Of a stretch of DNA of 5,356 nucleotides, positions 1 through 5,356 are shown in pieces. Every line of letters starts with the position of its first letter. Position 1 is the stretch's first letter. The DNA lies in contig JASLIR010000340.1 of NCBI GenBank assembly GCA_030152125.1, forward strand, positions 1-5,356, read 5' to 3'. The position numbers and the translations under genes are program-made. The stretch is from Alkanindiges sp. (GTDB lineage: Bacteria > Pseudomonadota > Gammaproteobacteria > Pseudomonadales > Moraxellaceae). Below the pieces are notes generated by a model, which made no database searches, had not been told where the DNA came from, and saw only the letters and a program-made list of their open reading frames with translations.

Positions 1-2627
1 CCCAAATCACGGCCATTCACGTTGGTGGTAACCACCACGCGACGCTTGCCATTTTCGCGGCTCATCTGATTAATACCCAGCACCATGCGTACATCCGCCA
101 CTTGCGATAGCGCCACCACACCACCGGTATTCAGGCGGATCGGTAACTGTGCCAGTTGTTCCGGGTTACGCATCTGGTCATTCTGCCGAATTACCAGGTC
201 AAAACGGCGGTCACCCTGCAAAATCTGCCCAGCTACTGTGCCACCAATGGCCGCAGCCACGGTATCCTGAACCTGCTGGGTACTCAGGCCATACAGGGCC
301 GCAGCATCACGTTTAATTTCCACCGTCAGCAAGGGCAAGCCGCTGGTCTGCTCCACTTTTACATCCGCAGCGCCATTAATCTGGCGTAATTTGGCAGCAA
401 TAATTTCGGCCTGCTGGTTTAACACCTGCATGTCATCACCAAAAATTTTCACCCCCACATCACTGCGGATACCGGAAATCAGCTCATTAAAGCGCAACTG
501 AATCGGCTGGGAAAACTCGCTGACCGCACCCACCTGATGCTCCACCACTTCCTGCAAGCGCTCCCGTAGCTCTGGCAGGGTTTCTTTCTGGTCTGGCCAT
601 GCGCTTTTCGGTTTCAGCATAATGTAACCGTCAGAAATATTCGGCGGCATCACATCGGTAGCTACCTCTGCCGTACCGGTTCGGGCAAAGATTCTATCAA
701 TTTCCGGGAACTGCTTTAACAGGGCCGCTTCCATACGTTCCTGCATACGCAGGGATTCTTCTAGTGAGGTACTAGGTGAACGCATGGATTGCAGGGCAAA
801 ATCACCTTCGCTCAATGTAGGGGCAAACTCGCTACCCAGCTTGGTCGCCATTAAACCAGTCAGCAGCAGGATTGCCACCGCAGCCACTACCATCACCTGT
901 TTAAAAGCATAGGTGCTATTTAAGGCGCTTAAATACCAGCGCTTTAAGGTCAGCATAATGCGGTTTTCTTTTTCTTCCACCTTACCAGTAATAAACAGCG
1001 CCACCGCAGCAGGTACAAAGGTCACTGACAGGATCATCGCGCCAATTAGCGCAATAACCACAGTCATGGCCATCGGGTGAAACAGCTTGGCCTCTACCCC
1101 GGTCAGGGCAAAAATCGGCAGGTACACCACCAGAATAATCAGCTGGCCAAAAATCAGCGGACGGCGGGCCTGTTTGGCCGCCAGAAACACCTGGGTAAAA
1201 CGCTCCTGCCGGGTCAGTAAACGCCCCTGCCGGTGCTGTTCCTCAGCCAGGCGGCGAATACAGTTTTCAACAATCACCACCGCACCATCAATGATGATGC
1301 CGAAATCCAGAGCGCCCAGACTCATCAGGTTAGCGCTAATTTGTCGCTCTACCATACCAGTTAAGGTAAACAGCATGGACAGCGGGATCACACAGGCAGT
1401 AATAATGGCCGCGCGGATGTTACCTAAAAACAGGAACAGCACTGCAATGACCAGAATCGCCCCTTCAATCAGGTTCTTCTGCACAGTCGCAATGGCTTTG
1501 TCCACCAGTGTGGTACGGTTATATACGGTATCCAGCACCACTCCTTTGGGCAGGCTGCGTTTTACCTCCTGAATTTTTTCATCCACCGCCTGTGATACTA
1601 CCCGGCTGTTGGCACCCATCATCATCATGGCAGTACCCAGCACCGTTTCCTGCCCGTTCATGGTGGCGGCACCCGTACGCAAATCATGCCCAATGCTTAC
1701 CGTAGCCACATCAGACACCTTGATGGGAATGCCATTTTTCTGGCTCACCACCACATCGCCAATATCCAGCGGGCTACCCAACTGGCCAGGTACCCGCACT
1801 GTCAGCTGCTGCCCGTTAAGATCGATAAACCCCGCACCGCGATTTTCATTATTCAGGCTTAAGGCAATGCGGATGTCTTCAATGCTCAGGTCATAACCTT
1901 GCAGGGCATTGATGTCCGGCTGCACCAGGTACTGCTTGGCAAAACCGCCAATGGTATTTACCTCCGCCACACCGGGCACACGCTGTAACTGCGGGCGTAC
2001 TACCCAGTCCTGCAACTCGCGCAAATCCGCCGGGGTATATGCTGTACCATCGGCTTTTTTGGCATCCGGCGCTGCACTCAAGGTCCACAGGTAAATTTCA
2101 CCAAGTCCGGTGGAAATAGGCGACATCATCGGCTCAATGCCTTCCGGCATCTGGCTTTTGGCTTCCTGCAGGCGCTGGTTGATCAACTGGCGCGCCCAGT
2201 AAATGTCGGTGCCATCCTCAAAAATAATGGTTACCTGCGACAAGCCATAACGTGAAATGGAGCGGGTTAGCTCCAGCTTAGGCAACCCGGCCATCACCCG
2301 CTCAATGGGGTAGGTAATGCGCTGTTCGGCCTCCAGTGCGGTAAAACCGGGCGCAGCACTGTTAATTTGCACCTGTACATTGGTAATGTCCGGCACTGCA
2401 TCAATGGGTAGTTTCTGGTAGCTCATCACGCCAATAACAACCAGCCCCAGCACCAGCAGCATCACCCAGCCACGTAAATGGATGGAGGTCTGGATAATGC
2501 GGTCAAACCAGCCTTCTATTTTAATGCGCTCATCCTTTACAGCCTCATCTTTTACAGCCTCATCCTTAAGGGGGTGATCAGGCGGGGTCGGCTGTAAATC
2601 CTTACTGTCATTATGCTTAGTGTCCAT
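1..2627 (-). CDS. czcA: CzcA-type heavy-metal efflux RND pump, inner-membrane subunit (3' end beyond window)
   Basis: This is the proton-driven inner-membrane pump of a CzcCBA system, expected to export divalent cations such as Co, Zn and Cd. The frame runs open for 875 residues from the ATG at 2627 to the window edge. Residues 1-40 form a charged cytoplasmic extension. TM1 is about 54-70, followed by LPIDAVPDITNVQVQ and the first periplasmic porter loop to about 385. TM2-TM6 follow (about 386-402, 406-424, 434-456, 490-510, 518-545), then TM7 from about 578. The rest is the second periplasmic loop, which ends inside the window after RENGKRRVVV. TM4 carries DFGIIIDGAVVIVEN with D441, D447 and E454, matching D402, D408 and E415 of C. 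metallidurans CzcA, which are implicated in proton or metal transport. TM8-TM12 are absent only because the window ends. The start overlaps czcB by 11 bases and has its own SD. No in-frame ATG, GTG or TTG occurs between codon 1 and TM1. The family call is firm; the exact metals are inferred. Confidence 0.96.
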   Translation of the reverse strand, partial: MDTKHNDSKDLQPTPPDHPLKDEAVKDEAVKDERIKIEGWFDRIIQTSIHLRGWVMLLVLGLVVIGVMSYQKLPIDAVPDITNVQVQINSAAPGFTALEAEQRITYPIERVMAGLPKLELTRSISRYGLSQVTIIFEDGTDIYWARQLINQRLQEAKSQMPEGIEPMMSPISTGLGEIYLWTLSAAPDAKKADGTAYTPADLRELQDWVVRPQLQRVPGVAEVNTIGGFAKQYLVQPDINALQGYDLSIEDIRIALSLNNENRGAGFIDLNGQQLTVRVPGQLGSPLDIGDVVVSQKNGIPIKVSDVATVSIGHDLRTGAATMNGQETVLGTAMMMMGANSRVVSQAVDEKIQEVKRSLPKGVVLDTVYNRTTLVDKAIATVQKNLIEGAILVIAVLFLFLGNIRAAIITACVIPLSMLFTLTGMVERQISANLMSLGALDFGIIIDGAVVIVENCIRRLAEEQHRQGRLLTRQERFTQVFLAAKQARRPLIFGQLIILVVYLPIFALTGVEAKLFHPMAMTVVIALIGAMILSVTFVPAAVALFITGKVEEKENRIMLTLKRWYLSALNSTYAFKQVMVVAAVAILLLTGLMATKLGSEFAPTLSEGDFALQSMRSPSTSLEESLRMQERMEAALLKQFPEIDRIFARTGTAEVATDVMPPNISDGYIMLKPKSAWPDQKETLPELRERLQEVVEHQVGAVSEFSQPIQLRFNELISGIRSDVGVKIFGDDMQVLNQQAEIIAAKLRQINGAADVKVEQTSGLPLLTVEIKRDAAALYGLSTQQVQDTVAAAIGGTVAGQILQGDRRFDLVIRQNDQMRNPEQLAQLPIRLNTGGVVALSQVADVRMVLGINQMSRENGKRRVVVTTNVNGRDL
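2531..2568 (-). repeat. 15-base tandem repeat (about 2.5 copies) within the czcA 5' end
   Basis: On the plus strand the unit catcctttacagcct at 2531-2545 is repeated at 2546-2560 with one change (c to t) and begins again as catcctta at 2561-2568. The unit is five codons long, so the reading frame is preserved. In CzcA it encodes KDEAV-KDEAV-KDE (residues 21-33) in the cytoplasmic extension before TM1. Near-identity of the copies suggests recent duplication by slippage. Confidence 0.85.
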
Positions 2628-3891
2628 GCTCAGCCTCCCCTTTTTCCAGTTCGGATTTCAGGATAAAGCTGCCTTCGGACACATAGGCTTCACCCTGCTT
2701 CAGGCCATTCGCAATTGCAATCCACTGGCGGTCGGTGCTTTCCGCACCCACAGTAACCGGATGCGGCGCAAAATGGGCACCGTCCTTATTCTGCTCGGCC
2801 ACAAACACCACGTCCTTGCCTTCCACCTGCTGCACCGCACTGCGTTTTACCAGCACCTGTGCGGCCTGATCTGTGGACTGTTGCTCCACCTGAACATTGA
2901 CCAGCATATTCGGGCGCAGCTGCATGTTGCTATTATCCACTAATGCACGCGCTATCAGACGGCCCGTCTGCATGTCGGCACTGGGGGTCAGGGTCATTAG
3001 TTTGGCTTTAAAGCCTTGCTGATTGACGGATGTACTAAAACTCACACTGGCCTGCTGGTTAAAACGTTGCGTCATCTGGTCGGCAATTTGGGCAGGCACC
3101 ACAAACTCCAGCCATAACTGGTCCAGACGGTCTATCAGGAACAACTGGGTGGCGGTTTGTACACTCTCACCCACCACCACATCCTTGCTGTTAATCACCC
3201 CGTTAATCGGTGATTTCAGGTCAAAACGCCCGGCACTCTGGCTAGCAGCCCCATAGGCATTAATACGCGCCTTGGCGGCACTGACCTCAATTTGTGCCTG
3301 CTTATACTGGTTTTCGGCCAGCAAAAAATCCTGCTTGGCAGAAATACCCTGCTGCCACAGGCTGCGTTCACGCTCGTAATCGCTTTTTGCCAGGTCCAGG
3401 CGCGACTGCATCAGGCGAATATTGGCCTGCAAATCCACCAGTTCCGGCACCAGCAGGGTGGCCAGCGTCTGGCCTTTTTTCACGTATTGCCCGGTTTGCA
3501 CATATACCGCTTCCACCCGCCCGGCAAAGTTGGGGGAAATATGCGCCTGCTGGTCGGCATTCACCAGTAAGCGGCCGGACAGGCTGACACTACGGTCAAT
3601 ACTGCCCAGCGTGACGCTTTCAATTTTAATCTGCTGGCTGGCAATCTGCGCATTGGTCAGCTCAATGTCCTCCGATGCCTCATGTGCATGCTCAGACTCC
3701 TCTGCATGTCCTGCATGGCCTGACTCTTTCGCTCCTTCTTTACCTGCCGCCGCCGCAGTTTCTGATTCAGCTACTTTTTTACTGTCATCATTACCAGAAA
3801 ATAGCAGGAAGGCAGCAATCACAGCAGTGACAATAATAATTGCCACAATCAGGATGAGTTGTTTTTTAGTATTTGACTGTTGTGTGCTCAT
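2617..3891 (-). CDS. czcB: CzcB-type periplasmic adaptor (membrane fusion protein) of the RND metal efflux pump
   Basis: This 424-residue adaptor links the CzcA pump to the CzcC channel in the periplasm. A single hydrophobic segment at about 11-31 follows a short positive N-terminus. There is no lipobox cysteine, so it is probably anchored by an uncleaved membrane helix. Residues 34-75 form an Ala/Glu/Lys linker with H59, H62, H68 and H70, a likely metal-binding stretch. The first lipoyl half is about 113-148 (SPNFAGRVEAVYVQTGQYVK), an alpha-helical hairpin spans about 150-213, and the second lipoyl half is about 223-250 (LKSPINGVI). A beta-barrel and a membrane-proximal domain follow, and the protein ends EAEHGH. 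I chose the ATG at 3891 over an upstream in-frame ATG at 3939. The latter lies inside czcC and would add 16 residues before the membrane anchor. The 3891 start has an SD six bases upstream and sits 2 bases after the czcC stop. Its C-terminal codons overlap the czcA start. Confidence 0.94.
   Translation of the reverse strand: MSTQQSNTKKQLILIVAIIIVTAVIAAFLLFSGNDDSKKVAESETAAAAGKEGAKESGHAGHAEESEHAHEASEDIELTNAQIASQQIKIESVTLGSIDRSVSLSGRLLVNADQQAHISPNFAGRVEAVYVQTGQYVKKGQTLATLLVPELVDLQANIRLMQSRLDLAKSDYERERSLWQQGISAKQDFLLAENQYKQAQIEVSAAKARINAYGAASQSAGRFDLKSPINGVINSKDVVVGESVQTATQLFLIDRLDQLWLEFVVPAQIADQMTQRFNQQASVSFSTSVNQQGFKAKLMTLTPSADMQTGRLIARALVDNSNMQLRPNMLVNVQVEQQSTDQAAQVLVKRSAVQQVEGKDVVFVAEQNKDGAHFAPHPVTVGAESTDRQWIAIANGLKQGEAYVSEGSFILKSELEKGEAEHGH
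2634..2640 (-). promoter_or_regulatory. Ribosome binding site of czcA, inside the czcB 3' end
   Basis: The minus strand reads GGGGAGG, then six bases (CTGAGC), then the czcA ATG at 2627. It lies within the codons for the CzcB C-terminus (KGEAE). It supports the long czcA start even though that start gives an N-terminal extension relative to the well-known CzcA. Confidence 0.75.
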
Positions 3892-3893
3892 GC

Positions 3894-5342
3894 TTATTCC
3901 CCTGCACCGATAACCGGCATGCTTTGTGTGTCCTGCCATAGCTGACGCTGGCTGTCATCCAGATAATTGACATTATTCATGTCAAACTCGGGTGCCAGCC
4001 CCAGGCTAATCGCCTGCATTTGCAGCGACAGTTGCCAGGCCTGACTCAATAATTGCAACTGATTGAACTGTATGGCCTGATATTCGCGTGTGGCCTGCTG
4101 TACTTCGGTCACAGAGAACTTGCCAGCCTCAAAGCCCTGCAAGGTTTTTTGCTGAATGGACTTTGCCAGCGGCAATTGCTGTTGCTGTAACTGCTGGTAC
4201 TGGCTGGATAAGGAAGCCAGCCGGATTAAACCTGCCTGAATTTGCTGTTCCCGTTGCGACACAGCATAGCGCTGCTGCGCCTCACTGATATGGCCCAGTG
4301 CATGTGTGGCCTTGATCACGCCCTGGTTACGGTTAAACACCGGAATGGGAACAGACACACCAAGGGTCAGGCGGTTATCCGTGCCGTTGGCCCCTTCACC
4401 AGGTATGGCAGGCGAACGGGTTTGATTTACCCCCAGGCTAACAGTAGGTTGAGGCCGGGCTTGTGCTTTGGCCAGCCCTAAAGCAGCTTCGGCCTGTTGT
4501 TGCTGTTGCTGTAACAGGCGTTGCTGCGGGTTATCCGCCAATGCCGCATTCAGCTGATTGAGGTCCAGTGCAGGCCACGCCGTATTGCTGGTTACTGCCG
4601 CAGTCGCGCTAAACACGGGCTGGCTATTACCCCATAAGCGTGTAAGCTGGAAGCGCGCCTCTTTTAAACCCGCCTGTGCCGCATCCAGTTGGGTTAGCAC
4701 CTGCTGGTGTGCGACCAATACACGGGAGTATTCCACCTCAGCAATACGCCCGGCGGTTAAACGGCGTTTGGCAGCCTGTTCACTGTTAGCGCTTAAACTT
4801 GCCTGGTCCTGCTGTAGCTTAAGCAGCCATTCGGCTTGTGCCACCCGCCAGTAGGCGGCTGTTACGGCCAGTTTTAGCTGCGACTGATAGGCCAGCTGGC
4901 GAATACTTTCGCTTTCCAGCGCAATGCTGGCCAGCTTTTGCCGCGCCTGACGCACGCCAAACACATCCAGCCGCTGCGAGATACCAATAGAAATTTCACG
5001 CTCGTCTTTTGACCTTAAACCGGTCTGGTCATAGCTGATTTCCGGGTTATCCCACAAGCGACTTTGTTGCAGGTTGGCTTCGGCAATTTGCTGCCTGCCC
5101 TGCCACACGCTTTGTAAAGGCTGGTATTGGCTGGCCAAATCCAGTGCCTGCTCCAGGCTTAAGCTGCCTTGCGGCTCGCTGATAATGGCTGAGGAAGCAT
5201 CCAGTTGGGCTGCCAAAGGTGCTGCATTAACGCTTAAAGGAAGCTGTAATAACAGGCCACCCAGTAGAAGAGCCTGCACAAGTTTGTCCACGCGTAATGA
5301 ACCACACGACTGACGCGAAGGTGAAGAAAATAAAAACAGCAT
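3894..5342 (-). CDS. czcC: CzcC-type outer-membrane factor (TolC-like channel) of the RND metal efflux pump
   Basis: This 482-residue protein of the outer membrane efflux protein (OEP) family forms the trimeric exit duct for metal pumped by CzcA and CzcB. A signal peptide with a long N-region has its hydrophobic core at about 21-36 and a likely cleavage after SVNA (residue 40). No lipobox cysteine is visible near the cleavage site. Two OEP repeats follow. The first, about 61-250, begins LSLEQALDLA and includes ISQRLDVFGVRQAR (121-134) and RLTAGRIAEVEYSR (194-207). The second, about 265-455, includes VPIPVFNRNQG (331-341) and GFEAGKFSVTEV (403-414). The DxFG and FNRNQG signatures are typical of the CzcC/CusC-like branch. 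Glutamine is very abundant, with six in a row at 278-283 and four at 386-389. It is the first gene of the visible operon. The ATG at 5342 has an SD; a GTG at 5291 would give a shorter, more ordinary signal peptide but has no clear SD. The assigned partner is CzcB. Confidence 0.94.
   Translation of the reverse strand: MLFLFSSPSRQSCGSLRVDKLVQALLLGGLLLQLPLSVNAAPLAAQLDASSAIISEPQGSLSLEQALDLASQYQPLQSVWQGRQQIAEANLQQSRLWDNPEISYDQTGLRSKDEREISIGISQRLDVFGVRQARQKLASIALESESIRQLAYQSQLKLAVTAAYWRVAQAEWLLKLQQDQASLSANSEQAAKRRLTAGRIAEVEYSRVLVAHQQVLTQLDAAQAGLKEARFQLTRLWGNSQPVFSATAAVTSNTAWPALDLNQLNAALADNPQQRLLQQQQQQAEAALGLAKAQARPQPTVSLGVNQTRSPAIPGEGANGTDNRLTLGVSVPIPVFNRNQGVIKATHALGHISEAQQRYAVSQREQQIQAGLIRLASLSSQYQQLQQQQLPLAKSIQQKTLQGFEAGKFSVTEVQQATREYQAIQFNQLQLLSQAWQLSLQMQAISLGLAPEFDMNNVNYLDDSQRQLWQDTQSMPVIGAGE
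3898..3903 (-). promoter_or_regulatory. Ribosome binding site of czcB, inside the czcC 3' end
   Basis: The minus strand reads AGGGGA, then six bases (ATAAGC, containing the czcC TAA stop), then the czcB ATG at 3891. Being embedded in the last czcC codons, it fits translational coupling. It also decides the czcB start in favour of 3891 over 3939. Confidence 0.75.
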
Positions 5343-5349
5343 GATAGTT

Positions 5350-5354
5350 ACCCT
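5350..5354 (-). promoter_or_regulatory. Ribosome binding site of czcC
   Basis: The minus strand reads AGGGT followed by a 7-base spacer (AACTATC) before the ATG at 5342. This supports ATG 5342 over the in-frame GTG at 5291, which lacks a purine-rich stretch at the right distance. Only 14 bases upstream of czcC are in the window, so no promoter or operator can be assessed. Confidence 0.6.
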
Positions 5355-5356
5355 GT

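Noticed and set aside
1..60. Possible truncation or pseudogene of czcA at the left edge
   Set aside because: The frame is still open at base 1 and in register with the conserved family sequence, so the gene is cut by the window and not visibly broken.
1087..1572. Plus-strand open frame of 161 residues
   Set aside because: It is antisense to the strongly conserved TM region of czcA, and its Arg/Ser/Thr-rich product resembles no family I know.
1617..1628. Four CAT codons in a row on the plus strand, like a His tract
   Set aside because: They are the complement of the four Met codons of czcA; no plus-strand gene is supported there.
1891..2088. Minus-strand open frame of 65 residues inside czcA
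   Set aside because: It is in a different frame from the conserved CzcA sequence covering the same bases, so it is a shadow.
3892..3893. Possible promoter or terminator between czcC and czcB
   Set aside because: Only two bases separate the genes, and I saw no stem-loop followed by a T-run around the junction.
3422..3913. Plus-strand open frame of 163 residues
   Set aside because: It is antisense to czcB; its Ser/Ala/Cys-rich composition mirrors the Glu/Ala/His linker on the other strand.
3892..3939. Upstream in-frame ATG at 3939 giving a 440-residue CzcB
   Set aside because: It lies within czcC, adds a Cys- and Arg-containing stretch before the membrane anchor and lacks a good SD, whereas the ATG at 3891 has an ideal one.

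Overview
The window holds one tightly packed operon on the minus strand, read from right to left. It encodes a three-part heavy-metal efflux pump of the HME-RND (Czc) type. The order is czcC (outer-membrane channel, 3894-5342), czcB (periplasmic adaptor, 2617-3891) and czcA (inner-membrane RND pump, from 2627 to beyond the left edge). Practically all 5356 bases are coding. The only non-coding sequence is 14 bases before czcC and 2 bases between czcC and czcB. The long open frames on the plus strand are shadows of these three genes.

czcA has no stop codon inside the window, so its last part is missing. I translated the minus strand by hand from the ATG at 2627 and obtained 875 uninterrupted residues. 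These closely match, from memory, CzcA of Cupriavidus metallidurans, including the TM4 DFGxxxDGAxxxxEN motif typical of Co/Zn/Cd-type pumps. By family length, roughly 200 C-terminal residues should lie to the left of position 1.

Together the proteins should form an envelope-spanning complex. CzcA uses the proton gradient to move divalent metal from the periplasm (and possibly the cytoplasm), CzcB bridges and may deliver metal, and CzcC forms the outer-membrane exit duct. The genes appear translationally coupled: czcC and czcB are 2 bases apart, czcB and czcA overlap by 11 bases, and each start has a good Shine-Dalgarno sequence. The promoter and any regulator (such as czcRS or a MerR-type gene) must lie to the right of the window.

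The architecture (SD-led genes, Sec signal, outer-membrane factor) indicates a Gram-negative bacterium. Moderate GC (a little over 50% by eye) and glutamine-rich proteins suggest a gammaproteobacterium, but the genus cannot be fixed from this window. I see no mobile element, RNA gene or CRISPR array. I found no convincing new system; the distinctive points are a repeat-containing N-terminal extension on CzcA, a His/Glu-rich linker in CzcB and Gln-rich stretches in CzcC.
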